DNA of 64,000 nt from Cavenderia fasciculata (Eukaryota; Evosea; Eumycetozoa; Acytosteliales; Cavenderiaceae), in the NCBI RefSeq assembly GCF_000203815.1, contig NW_004457735.1, positions 620,001 through 684,000 of the forward strand, read 5' to 3'. The notes beneath the pieces were generated by a model. That model was not told where the DNA came from, did not search any database, and was given only the letters and a program-made list of their open reading frames with translations. A program made the position numbers and the translations under genes. Below are positions 43,688 to 54,951 of the stretch, in pieces. The number at the start of each line of letters is the position of its first letter. Position 1 is the stretch's first letter.

Positions 43688-43894
43688 ATGGGTAAGTGTA
43701 TTAATATAAATATTTATAACTTGATTTTCTTTTATTTTTGCCATAAAGGTAAAATGACTAATCTCCTTCTTCTTCTTTTAAAATCTAGATGCAGATCAAC
43801 AACCACTATTGGATGATATAAATAATAATAATAATAATAATAATGATAAACCAAATGATGATGCAATCAGTATTTAAAAATCAAAATCAAAATC

Positions 43895-43948
<54 letters not shown>

Positions 43949-44534
43949 TAAAGATCAAGAAAATGAAATTTAGGTATGTTTAAAAGAGCAAACTAGAAAA
44001 TTTACTGATTGTAATTGTAAAATGGATCTATCTTCTATTTAAAGAAAACAAGTATTTTTAGCTCAATCCACAGCTGTAATGATTATGTTTATTGTCATGG
44101 GACTCATGGTATTGAGCTACCAAAAAAAAATGGATCAAAACCTTCAACAGTTGACAAATCAAATCTCGGAACTCACCCAAAAACCGAAAGGGTGGCAACT
44201 GGTAGGAAAGATAAATAATATTGAAAGAGTCATGGAAGAATACCCACCCACATTGTACGAGTATGGGGCAACTTACAATACACTAACTATTCATCAATTG
44301 GTGGTCTCTAATTGGACCCAAGGATTACGGGTTACATTTGTCGACGACTACCTAATGGGCGACAATCCAAAAGAGTTTTCAATGGGTAGATCAGCATGGT
44401 TAAAAGGACTAGAGGATCAAAGCCCAAATGATATATTTTACCAATCATATCTGGTTCTGAATCAAGATGGGAAATACAGATTATTGACATCAGATGGCCA
44501 AAGCTACGGGGACCTATATATTCGAGAAATTTGA
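43688..44534 (+). CDS. Tandem unknown family, copy 2 (membrane-anchored form; 5' exons uncertain)
   Basis: The first coding exon appears to be just ATGG (43688-43691) before GTAAGT. Exon 2 starts at 43789 and reads DADQQPLLDDINNN. An Asn-repeat region follows in which the frame is unclear, then a short exon ending at 43973 (KIKKMKF) before GTATGT, and a last exon 44045-44534. The last exon encodes a membrane helix (STAVMIMFIVMGLMVLSYQK), a coiled stretch (MDQNLQQLTNQISELTQK) and the complete family domain: GWQLVGKINNIERVMEEYPP, YEYGATYNTLTIHQLVVSNW, DDYLMGDNPKEFSMGRSAW and YGDLYIREI. It thus keeps the domain but replaces the N-terminal unit of copies 1 and 5 with a signal anchor. Either the Asn tract hides an intron or the copy carries a shift there. 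Confidence 0.65.
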
Positions 44535-44786
44535 AAAACAATACTGAATTGTTTTTCAAATAAAAAGAATTGTAATAATAAAAATTAATCTATCTTGTTG
44601 GTGCTATCAATTGAGCCTCGTCACTCAAATCATGGCTATTATTAAATTTATAAGTTAAGATGAATTTGATGGCTTTTTTAAAATATTCTTTTCTGACTTT
44701 AGATACCTATTTAAATATTCATAATCATCATCATTTATTACATCAATCAATATTCAATATTTTTAGATTCAAGAGGTTAAGTTACA

Positions 44787-45333
44787 ATGGGTAGGTATAT
44801 TTAAATCAAACATCTATAGATCTACATCGAATATTTACAATTATTTTAAAAATCATCTATCCTACAGTAGACATCAAGTTATTAAACAATAATAATAGTG
44901 TCCAATATATTGCTTCAAATCAAGAAAGAAAGATCAAAAAGTATGTTCTTGAGGGTTGATATTTTTAATCATTTAGGGTTGAAATCAATCTAAAACTATT
45001 TTGATATGATTTAAATATCCACCTACTTTGTATGAATATGGTGGGACATTCAACACTCAAACAATTCAACCAATGGCCTTTTCTCGACATAAGTGGAATA
45101 AACAAGAAGTGAATAGATTATATTTTGTAAATGATCTCCCCATAGGAAAACCTCCAGATGGAAAAATCTTTTATTATGGAAGAGCTGTCTGGACTAGAGA
45201 TATTTCAAAATCTGAAACCAAATATACCCATTCCTACCAGGTACTAAGAGCAGATGGAAAATATGAAGACGATGTTTGGATATCCACAAACCCAGAGTTT
45301 AGGGGAACATTATATGTTAAAGAAGTATATTGA
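44787..45333 (+). pseudogene. Tandem unknown family, copy 3 (probably broken)
   Basis: Again a four-base first exon, ATGG at 44787-44790 before GTAGGT. Exon 2 at 44868-44940 reads VDIKLLNNNNSVQYIASNQE and ends at GTATGT. The next part reaches a stop within eight codons in the expected phase, and the first 20 residues of the family domain (LVGK..NNIERV..) are missing. The domain then runs open from 45016: YPPTLYEYGGTFNTQTIQPM, KWNKQEVNRLYFVNDLPIGK, FYYGRAVWTRD and the end GTLYVKEVY. It could be rescued by an intron end I cannot see, but a broken copy is simpler. It is less similar to copies 1, 2 and 5 than they are to each other. Confidence 0.6.
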
Positions 45334-45488
45334 TCGACCAATCAATAAACCAATCAATTAAATAAACCAAATCTTTGGACTAAATTAAATAAAACAAAGT
45401 CTCTATCAAAAAAAAAGGAGGCACTAGTACCATTTTTTATTTTTAATAACAACCACATCAAATTAAACAAAAATTAGTACAGTTAGAG

Positions 45489-45873
45489 ATGGGTATGTAA
45501 AATTTATGTTGAGTGTTATACTCATATCATTCATTCTTTTATTTTCTTTATTTTCTATTGGAGGTGTCAAATTGGAACCATCAAATAAGAGTTTCATTTG
45601 TTGACGGTTATTAGGTGGCAATTCTACAGAGTTTTCAATGGAGATATCAGTATGGTTAAAAGGACCTCAAGGAGAAACTCCAACCGACAAATATTATAGA
45701 TCTATGAAAAGGTTGTCGTGTATGGAATATCTGTATGGCATACGGATCCGAAAGAAGGCTCAAAGTACACCCATTTCTACCATATCCTTGGAGCAGATAG
45801 AAGATACAATATAGATGTATTGGTATCAAATAGTGAAGACTAGTCTGGAAGTTTGTATGTTCAAGAATTGTAA
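45489..45873 (+). pseudogene. Tandem unknown family, copy 4 (decayed)
   Basis: The first exon is again ATGG (45489-45492) followed by GTATGT, showing it descends from the same gene layout. Downstream, family pieces lie in different frames: VKLEPSNK near 45,570, LRWQFYRVFNGDISMVKRTS-like sequence near 45,615-45,665, then YTHFYHILGADRRYNIDVLV with an in-frame TAG before SGSLYVQEL at the end. At least two frame changes and one stop, plus loss of the YPPT region. It most resembles copy 3. Confidence 0.7.
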
Positions 45874-46041
45874 TCCAATCAATAAATAAAAACCATTTGA
45901 AAAATCAAGTAGAAAATAAATATTTATTTAATACAAAGTATCATTTTTTTAAGAATTCTTACACCCCATCTCAATAAAAGGAGTCATGTGACCATTATTT
46001 ATTATTAAATATTTGTAGAGATAAATAAATAATAGAGAGAT

Positions 46042-46684
46042 ATGGGTATGTTCAATAAATATATATATATATGTGTGCGTTGATTGTTATACTTATACTT
46101 AAATCATTCATTCTTTATTTCTTTTTATTTCTTTGATAGCAGTAGCATTGGACCAACAACATTTATGTGCCTTAAAAGCATCAGATTTCTTTAACAACTC
46201 TTGTACACTCGAACAACGACACCATATCATGACGACGATGGATATCAAACTCTACGAGAGCTATATCTTTCTTGGCAAACCAGACGATTACCTAAGAATC
46301 CTTGTTGCTCCCCTTCCTCCACAACCAACAGCAGAGAGATGCTACCAACTCGTTGGTAATACCAATGAAATAGATGAAGTTATGGTAAAGTATCCACCGA
46401 CACATTACACCTATGGTTGCTCGTACAACTCAAAGACCATTCACGAGTTGGTCTATAGTAATTGGAACCAAGGTGCACGACTCTACTTTCTTCATCCATA
46501 CATGATGGGTGACAACAGCTCTGCATTTGAATGGGGTTATGCTGCATGGTGTAAAGGTCTATTAGACCAACCCGACAAAGATAAATGGGTTCACGGATAC
46601 TACAAACTAGAGAATGGTAGAATGGTCAGATATGGTAGTAATGATCAAAGTTGGGGTCGTCTCTATATTAAACCTATTTGTTAA
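46042..46684 (+). CDS. Tandem unknown family, copy 5 (intact)
   Basis: Exon 1 is ATGG (46042-46045) before GTATGT and exon 2 is 46140-46684, together 182 residues starting MAVALDQQHLCALKASDFF. The N-terminal unit matches copy 1 (LYESYIFLGKPDDYLRILV), with a short Pro-rich linker in place of the Gln run. The domain is complete: CYQLVGNTNEIDEVMVKYPP, YTYGCSYNSKTIHELVYSNW, YMMGDNSSAFEWGYAAWCKG and WGRLYIKPIC. Without the four-base exon the frame has no good ATG, so the micro-exon decides the start. No known family recognised. Confidence 0.78.
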
Positions 46685-47420
46685 ATTTAAAAGAATAAAT
46701 AAATAATTGTAAATGTATACTGTACTGTACTATATATATATATATATATATAGCTAGCTGTTGTATAATAAGGGAAGGGAGGGTGGTCGGTCACAGTGTG
46801 ATGAATTGAGAGATCGCGATTAGCAAATCGATCGTTCATTTGCAAGATTCGGATGATCGGGTCGGTTGTTGTTGTTTGTGGTGCATCATCATCATCATAG
46901 TCAATACCGAATGAACGAATGATGATCATCGTCATCAATGATAACACGCATGCATGCATTCAGAAGAGAGGCTGCAAAGAAAAAGGTTGAAGCAGTGCAA
47001 ACTCGAGAGAGGATACACACGACCTTTTTGAAATGATTTTTATGAAACAAGTGTGAAGAACCGCCCAGACCAGAGTCTGAATGAATCTACTATCGCAAAA
47101 AACACACACATTAACAACAAACAAACATAGTTTATGTACCACTACGAATCGTAATAATAATAATAATATTATAAATCAGAACAACACAACAACAACAAAC
47201 GAACATACCATTACTTTGACAGATAGATAGATAGAGAAGGAGAGAGAGAGTGATCATGTGGTGAAGAGAAAGAGATATTTAATCATAATCAATAATATAT
47301 AACTAGTAGTAGAATAGAGGATAAAGAGGTAGACAAAGGTTAGAGTAGAGTAGATATATATATTGAAACCAGACAAGGACAATACAAAGAAGAAAGTAGA
47401 AAATTAAATCAGTTACAACA
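46685..47420. other. Spacer upstream of the AGC kinase
   Basis: 736 bp. It contains a TA run (46,731-46,752), a more balanced stretch at 46,770-47,080 without an open frame of note, GCATGCATGC at 46,950-46,959, and GATA, AG and purine-rich repeats up to the kinase start. Probably promoter and 5' leader. Confidence 0.55.
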
Positions 47421-50047
47421 ATGTCATACAAACAAAAGGGTGTCAAGACACTTTGGCCAAAGAAGGAGCGCGACTTGTCTCATCACAAAGATCACTATAC
47501 TTCAATGTTTGATGTTATCAAAGTGAACAACTATGGTAAAAGACAGCAACGGTAAGATATGATAAGAAGATGATGAAAGTAAAGTTAATTAATTATTAAT
47601 TGTATTTTTGGTTGAAATTTAGAACGATTGCAGTGAGTTCATTGGGAGTATCAAATTTGAATGGACAGTCGTGTCAATGGTTTGTAAAGAACTCGGATGT
47701 GTACTCGATCGATTTGGATACGAATGACTCACAGACATTTACGTTGACGTTGTTACACAAGTATCGGTTTGAATCAGAGAGCATCGAGCATGCCAAATCG
47801 ATCGTGTCAGAGTTTAAGAGGATGGGTGTGGGGTGTCGCGGAGGCGCTGCGTCTGGCATGCAGGGTGACGTCGATGGCGCGTTGCCGATTGGCAGCACGG
47901 AGAACTCACCCAAGCATATCCATCCACACCACCACTACCGCAACGACAACTCGCTCGGCAGCAGTAGCAGCGGGAGCAGTCTGCCGTCATCGCCAGTCAT
48001 GTCACCCAACATCTCTCCACAACTCATCTCACACAATGCAGCGGCACAAATAGCCAACACCAACAACAACCAACCGTCATCACTGTACCTGTCCAACGCC
48101 AGTATCAGCAGTAACAGCAGTAACGGAAGCCAAAGCAAAAAGGACAAAAAGAAGGAAAAGGAACGCGAAAAGGAACGTGAAAAAGAACGTGAAAAGGAAC
48201 GTGAAAGAGAAAAGGAACGTGAAAAGGAACAAAAGAAACAACAACAACAAGTATTACAACAACAACCGTCATCACCACCATTATTAAGTCAATCCCAACA
48301 ACCACCACCAAAACAACCACTTTATCAGTCTCAACAACCGACAACAACATCATTGAATCAATCAACCAATATTAGAATAGATAGAAGAAATGTAGCCGCT
48401 GAAGAGACGGTTGGATTATCTCCACTCACTCCATCTAGTTATGTTTTACATTCATCAAATACTCCTCAAGCAACTATTCCAAATACACCAAATGCATTCT
48501 CAAGTGAAGGAGCAAGGGTTTGGAAAATTCGTGCAGAGGAATTAAAGAGACAATTACTTTCAAAAAAAGATATCCCAAATACTAATTTATTAAAAAGTTT
48601 AAATGAAACTGATCAACAACAACATCCACAAGCAATTACGATCATTTCTCCTCCATCTACATCTACATCAACAACTTCAACAACCACCAATAATAATAAT
48701 GTAATATTACCGCCAACTACTACCACTACAACAACTACTACTACTACAACTACTGAACAAATAGATTTTGAATATCCACCTTTAAAAGAAAAAGAAAAAA
48801 AGAAAAAGAAAAAATTGACAATTGATGATTTTGATTTACTCAAGGTTTTGGGAGTTGGTAGTTTTGGTAGAGTCTTTTTGGTTAGAAAAAAGGATACAAA
48901 GGCACTCTATGCAATGAAGGTATTAAACAAACGAGACATGATGAAAAAGAAACAAATTGCACATACCAATACCGAAAAGATGGTACTCAGTACAATGGAC
49001 CACCCATTCATCGTACAACTTCACTTTGCCTTTCAAAATGAAGAATTTTTATTCATGTGTATGGATTATATTCCCGGTGGTGAATTATTCCATCATCTTC
49101 AAAAGGCTGGTAGATTCCCAGAGGAATTGGCTAAATTTTATATAGCAGAGGTGATCACCTCTTTGGATTATTTACATTCAAATGATATCATCTATCGTGA
49201 CATCAAACCTGAAAATATTTTATTAGATGCTGAAGGTCATATTAAATTAACTGGTATGAAAAACAAACAAATACATATAAACAAAAAAGAATCTAATTTA
49301 TTTATTCTATTTTCTTTTTATATTTTAGACTTTGGATTATCTAAAAGTGGAATTACAAGTGTAGTTGGTAAATGTGGAGAAGGACAATTTGCAACTACGT
49401 TTTGTGGTACACCAGAATATTTGGCACCAGAGATTATTACTGGTAGTGGACATGGAAAGGCAGCTGATTGGTGGAGTTGCGGTATTTTATTGTTTGAAAT
49501 GTTGACGGGACGATCCCCGTTTTTGGCATCCAACCGAAACGACATGTACAAAGCAATGATACAGGGTAATCTCAGACTACCCATCTTTTTGTCGGGCGAG
49601 GCACAAGACCTACTCGAAAAGCTGTTGGTACCCGACCCAAAGAAACGTTTGGGGTCTGGACCAACGGGTGTGCAGGAAATCCAAAGTCATCCATTCTTTG
49701 AGCTGATCCCTTGGAGAATGCTCGAATCAAAGATGATCACACCACCATTTAAACCAACCATCAAGGAAATCAACTATGCCGCCTCACAGCAGGACCCCGA
49801 TCTCAACCCTGCCATCACATTCCAACGAAGACGATCTTCATCCACACTCATATACGACTCGCCATTTAAAAACTTTAGTTGGAACAAGGAAGAAGATACT
49901 ATATTGTTGAATGAGAGAGCATCAATTTCATCAACCTCGGCTTCCCCAACCTCACCTTCACCTTCCTCCCCTACTCATCCCTCTCCACTCAATCGTGAAA
50001 GGAAAAGTACTCTAAGAAATTCATTCACTAGAAAAGGAAGTGTATAA
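47421..50047 (+). CDS. AGC-family serine/threonine kinase with N-terminal unknown domain
   Basis: Exons 47421-47551, 47623-49253 and 49329-50047 give 826 residues. Residues 1-120 form a separate domain (start MSYKQKGVKTLWPKKERDLS, later SIDLDTNDSQTFTLTLLHKY) that looks like a PH- or FERM-type beta fold. A long Ser/Glu/Lys/Gln/Thr linker follows. The kinase domain has GVGSFGRV (P-loop), YAMKVLNKRDMM (Lys), YRDIKPENILL (catalytic loop), DFGLS (split by the second intron) and TFCGTPEYLAPE (activation loop and APE). The AGC C-tail ends with the hydrophobic-motif-like FKNFSW. An insert (ITSVVGKCGEGQFATT) lengthens the activation loop. It is closest in style to S6K/RSK/SGK kinases, but the exact orthologue is not clear. 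Confidence 0.9.
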
Positions 50048-50643
50048 AATTAAAAGGAAAGAAAGAAAGAAAGAAAGATTCACAATCCAATAATTAATAA
50101 TTAATAATAATAACTAACATAACAAAACAAATACACAACAATTATTTAAATAATTTATTAAATTTTAAATTAATAATAATAATTATTTTTACCCTCCCCC
50201 AACCATCCTACTTTATAAATAATAATAATAATATAATATAATATAATGAAATAATAATCATTTTTTTCCCCACAAACAAAATATATAATACAACAACAAC
50301 AAAAAGATTTTTAATAATGTGTAGAATAATATATATATAAATAACTTTAATCCCCTTTAGAAATCAAAACATACTTGTATTTATTATTATCTAAAAAAAA
50401 AAAAAGAAATAAAATATTAAAAAAAAAAATTAAAATATAATTAATGTATGTTTGGAAAAGAATGAATATCGATTCAATTATGATATTTATTTAATCAAAT
50501 TGAATAAGAAGGTAAAATAACATCGACAAGTTTCCATATCGATCAAATATTAATATATATATTATATATTATTATTTTTTGATCAATGTTTTGTGAAAAC
50601 TTTCAGGGGGAAAAGGTTTAGGCTATTATTAATTATTAATTAA
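50048..50643. other. Spacer between convergent genes
   Basis: 596 bp, extremely AT-rich, with A-runs and imperfect AT inverted repeats, including GATCAAA...TTTGATC arms at about 50,538-50,583. No gene. Confidence 0.65.
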
Positions 50644-52598
50644 TTATTGTGGGAATGGCTTAACCATGCATTCAGCACCAGCACATGTTTCGAATGGGAA
50701 GGTGTATGGGGCATAGAAGAATTCAGTGGTGTACTTTTGTTCACCAAATGGAGAGTCGTAGGTCAATTCTACGAAAGCACCACGCCATCCACCAGCTGGT
50801 GGAGCAGAGATGACGGTCTTGAAGACGTTGGAATCAGAGTATGGAGAGAGTGGAGTGATGGCCCAGGTGATGTTTTGTGGGACATTTGGAGCGAGGAGTT
50901 GTCTCCAGTCACGCTTGGTGGTCGAGATGGTGTCGGCAGTGTAGAGGAGTACGCTGGATGGACAGTCACGCTTGTCAGTGACGATGGTGATGGCAGTGGT
51001 GTTGGATACAATGTCTGGGATGACGGACCACTCAAAGTCGGGGAGTGATTGACGGTTGATGACCATGTTGTAGTAGGTGGTGACTTCTTGGATGAATTGA
51101 CTCCAACGTTGGAGGAGAGAGTGGTCGGCACCGGGGTGGATACGTTGATGCTTGGCACCGAGAAGCTTGTGGAAAAAGAAGGCAGACGAGTCTGGGATAA
51201 AGAACTGGTCACCGACGGCAGTGACGATGTACTTGGGCACCAAGAGTTGGTCGACCCAGTTGATGGGGTCGATCTCCTTGGCCATGGCGTCGAATTGGGG
51301 GGTACCCATGTAGGCCATGACACCCTCACCATAGTAGTTGTAGTAGGCGTACGACCAACCTCCGTATGCCTTGTAGTGGTTCTCGCAGTTCTTGACGAGA
51401 TCGAGGATTGGCATGACGACGGGGATCACAGCCTTGACACGTGGGTCGACGGCAGCAGCGAGCCACGAGGCCCAACCACGCTTGGAGGCACCCGAGACGA
51501 CAAAGGACTTGACCTTTGGGAACCAGGGTGGGAACGAGTCCTTCATAAACTTGGAAATGCAGTCAAAGGCACGGACGGTGGCCTTGGTCTCTGGGAATTG
51601 ACCCAACCAGTCATAGTCGGTGGTGTTTTCCAAAAACTTCTTCCAGGTGTAGCCGATGATGGCGTCTTCCGAACGACTCTTGTTGTCATTGTCGAGGATG
51701 AGTGGTTGGTTTGGGTTTTGGGCCAAATGAGATACAACGGAACGCGAAGCAAGGCAGACCGATTGGATCAATGGATGCAAAACTGTTGGTGGAGCAGAAG
51801 CATAGTTACCATTGTCGACATAGAGGAAACCAGTGTTTGAAGTGACAAATGTTGGCACACAAACAGTAAGGAAATGCCACCATCTTGGTTTATTGGTTTT
51901 TGGGAATTCCAACCAATTTAAGGAAGCTAAATTTAAAAATTAAAAAGGAATAGGAGAGGATTGTTAGAAAGGTATAACCATTATGATGATTCGTGTTTTA
52001 GCATGGTGGGAGAGGGTGTTGTTGTTGTTGTTGTTGATGGGTTGTTTAAACAACCACCCTTGTTTTAGGATGGTGTGTGTTTGTTTGTTTGTAAAGAGTA
52101 AGATATCATATCTCACCCCGAACAACCAATCAAAATGTACCTAACCCACTACCCACTTCTTTCCCTTTCTTTGCTTATTTGTCTATACTTTATACATACT
52201 AAAATTTAAAACATAAGCAGTGTATCCAGGACCACTGAATTGTGATTGAAGAACGTACGACCATCTTGATTATTTCATTTGTTAAAGTATCATTACATCA
52301 TTACAATATATATATATATAATATATAATATTATTTGTTTTAGACCAATTAAAAAAAAAAGGTAATAGAAAAAAAAGGAGATAAAAAAAAATAATGTAAA
52401 GCAAAGGAAAAGTATTTGTATTTGTTAGTTAATTTTAAATTGATTATCTTTAATTATTAATTGTTTTTTTATAATAGATATTACATACCCTTCATCTTGA
52501 CGGTAGACAAAATCTTCAAGTGGAGTGTTGATAGACTGTACAGATGCGCAACTGGCCAATAAGACAAGAGCAGCAAAGAGTAAATTATACTTATACAT
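50644..52598 (-). CDS. aprA: AprA-like secreted protein (PhoPQ-activated PqaA family)
   Basis: Exons 52598-52489, 52264-52200 and 51926-50644 give 485 residues. A signal peptide is plain (MYKYNLLFAALVLLASCASV, then QS). Next come TPLEDFVYRQDEG and YTAYVLNFTSLNW, the usual start of PqaA-family proteins. The alpha/beta-hydrolase-like core has FVVSGASKRGWASWLAAAVD (Ser in GASKRG), DPINWVDQLLVPKYIVTAVG, DQFFIPDSSAFFFHKLLG and HPGADHSLLQR (Asp and His). In Dictyostelium this family includes AprA, a secreted chalone that slows proliferation and repels cells. Whether this copy is the signalling orthologue or a paralogue cannot be told from sequence alone. The second intron-flanked exon is only 65 bases. 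The gene body is GC-raised, suggesting strong expression. Confidence 0.88.
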
Positions 52599-53049
52599 GG
52601 TGGTAATACTATAAAACTAAATTAATTGCCTTTTAAAGAAATGAAAAAAAAGTATAAGAATAAGTACGCTTTGACTACAATAGGATATGTGTGTAGTGTA
52701 TGACAAGTAAGTATATGTTATTCGTACAATTATATATATTTATAACTACAACAATTATGAATGAAATGAAATGGTTTATGACCGCAATGGTTCATGTTGT
52801 TAAATAGCTAGCTCATCGTCGTTAATCTTGAAGTTACACTTCCACCAAAACAGTATAACACCACATTCCTTTCTTTGCGCATTCCTTCCGCATTACATCT
52901 CACATCTGATGAGAGAGAAGAGAGCGCAGTACAAACATATTACAGTAGTAGTAGCAGTCCCTGTCTGCAGCAGCAGTGCAACGAGCGATACCTTGATGAG
53001 ATTAAAGTTTTAAACCTTCTCTTCTGCTGGTTGGTTGGATCAAACCCAT

Positions 53050-53077
53050 GAGCCCAATCAATTAACTGATTAGGCTC
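53050..53077. ncRNA. 11-bp hairpin with one mismatch
   Basis: GAGCCCAATCA (53050-53060) pairs with TGATTAGGCTC (53067-53077), one C-A mismatch, six-base loop. A T-run follows at 53,100-53,107. It resembles a small structured RNA or a terminator, but there is no other support. Confidence 0.25.
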
Positions 53078-53382
53078 TGCCTTTTGTGTAATCTATCACC
53101 TTTTTTTCAAATGGGGCATGTTTCCCTCGCTCGCCAAACCGTCAATTGCATCGAGCACCCAATGACCATCATCTTTCTTAAATGGGTTTGAGCAGAATTT
53201 CCCCTTCGTCACTTTTTTTTGGTCCTTTCGACCCATCCCCTTCACCTTGCGTAGATGACTTTTCGATTGTAAACCAACATATGATTGATTATGATGATAC
53301 CATCGTTGTGGGCCATGGACAATGTGGTGGTGGGAGGTTGATAATATCGATCAAACATTGTAAAATATTTCAAACTACACAG

Positions 53383-53433
53383 ATATCGTCACTAGGACCA
53401 CACTCTTCTTCTCTGTAGATGGAGTGACGATAT
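53383..53433. ncRNA. Perfect 11-bp hairpin, 29-nt loop
   Basis: ATATCGTCACT at 53383-53393 is exactly complementary to AGTGACGATAT at 53423-53433. It sits in the balanced-composition part of the long spacer. Function unknown. Confidence 0.3.
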
Positions 53434-53968
53434 AAGGTTCTAGATACCAAACTATGAAATTAGGGGTGTTTAATTGGAGGACAAAAGATTGGGCAACCAA
53501 CAAAACAAGTGTCACCACTTCACACTATTTAGGGGATTGTTTTAAAAAACCAACAAATATCTTGTCAGACAAAAAAGAGAATAGTATCTACAAACAACCT
53601 GCAAACATACTTTGAGGATGAACCCTTTTCAATGAAACCAAATGTGATCGCATTCATCTCAACCACCAAAAATCTGATGACAATATTTAAGTATATGTAT
53701 GGTGAGGTGGTTGTTTAGTTAGATTGTGATCCTTGAAAGGACTTGGACAAAAAGATGAATGAATGAACAAATCAATTATATAATCGAAGAAGATGGAAGG
53801 AATATTATTATTTCTTTTAAAAAACAAATATTTTGACTTACGCACAACAGCACACATATATATATATAATATTAATATAAAGATTAATGGAAAGTGGATC
53901 AATAAAATAGAGAGAATGAAATTGAAACAGTGGTGGTTAGAGGTACTCTTTTCTTTAATTGTATCTTT

Positions 53969-54657
53969 TTAAAACTTGTTTCTTTTGTGTTTATTAAGTT
54001 GAACAATTGAATGTATGTTGTTGGTTGTTGTGTGTGTGTGGTTGTGTTGGAGGTGGAGGTGGAAGAAGTGGAGGTGGAGGTGGGGAATATATTTTAAATA
54101 CACTATTAGTTCTCTTCCTCTTCTAGCTAGTACTGCTACGAATGGCAAAATAACGATATCCTTGGCCGGATGGACAGGCAGTTCATATATAGCAGGGGAT
54201 GGTGAAAGTTTTCTCGCGACAAGGGGCATCGTTCTCTTCTCTCACGCGACAACAACATACATAAATCTCAACCTTACTCACTACACATCTGAGGAGTTGG
54301 AACTCTTGACAATACGATAAGAGACGGTACCATAAACGCAGAGGGAGGGGGTAGTGGTGGTGTGGTCAACAACGTTGTTGATAGTGGGGTGGGTGTGTTT
54401 GTGGTGGTACTGATTAAAGGAGGGGTTGAGGTTTGGGTAAGGGTTGACGATTCTGATGATGAGGTGGAGTAAAAGTCTGCAGGAGTAGGAGGAGGAGGAG
54501 GAGGGGTAGCTGTATGGGAGAATGATATTGATGATGATGGCGGGCAAAAAAAAGAAGAGGATGGATGAATAATATTTTCTATTCTAAATTTGGTCCGTGA
54601 CAATAGATTTCTCCATTCACGTTCATTTCTTTCTCTTCCATTCACCAACTGCATCAT
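53969..54657 (-). CDS. Doubtful two-exon gene
   Basis: Two minus-strand frames could join through a short intron (donor GTAAGG at about 54,289, acceptor AGAAGAG near 54,235). The first exon starts MMQLVNGRERNEREWRNLL and runs into a Pro/Thr/Ser-rich stretch. The second reads TMPLVARKLSPSPAIYELPV and then KDIVILPFVAVLARRGREL before a His/Thr-rich end. Codon use is mixed, the implied intron is very short (about 55 nt), and no family is recognised. It could equally be chance frames over GGTGGA repeats. Confidence 0.2.
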
Positions 54658-54951
54658 AACTATGGAATTTCAATCAAAATTTGAATTAATAATAGTGTTC
54701 ACACATTTTTTTGTAAATATTATGTGTGTGTGCGTGTATAATTATATGTATGTTTTTGTGTGTGTGTGTGTACTGTATACATTTGCAATGGTAAATTTAT
54801 AAATTACATGTATAAATTAATTTGGCAATGAGTGTCGTTGATTCACCTGTCGAATAGATAATAATAATAATAAAAATGGTTTGGTGATTGTTGTGGGCAT
54901 TTTTTGAATTTCTTTTTTTGGATTGTGATGATGATGATCATTCATTCCACC

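Larger units (their letters stand above)
52599..54951. other. Long spacer, 2.35 kb, with hairpins and a doubtful gene
   Basis: It lies upstream of AprA (minus) and downstream of the O-methyltransferase (minus). Balanced base composition at 52,800-53,450 stands out. It holds hairpins at 53050-53077 and 53383-53433. A 78-codon + frame at 53182-53418 (MGLSRISPSSLFFGPFDPSP) overlaps the second hairpin arm and is not convincing. GGTGGA-type G-rich runs occur at 54,047-54,082. A possible two-exon gene at 53969-54657 is listed separately. Confidence 0.5.

Noticed and set aside
51049-51840. A 263-codon + frame opposite the AprA-like gene
   Set aside because: Antisense shadow of a biased gene. The minus frame has the signal peptide and family motifs.
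53182-53418. 78-codon + frame in the 2.3 kb spacer
   Set aside because: No family, unlikely composition, and it overlaps the arm of a perfect hairpin that better explains the sequence.
53687-53902. 71-codon minus frame rich in Ile, Phe and Tyr
   Set aside because: The composition is that expected of random AT-rich DNA.
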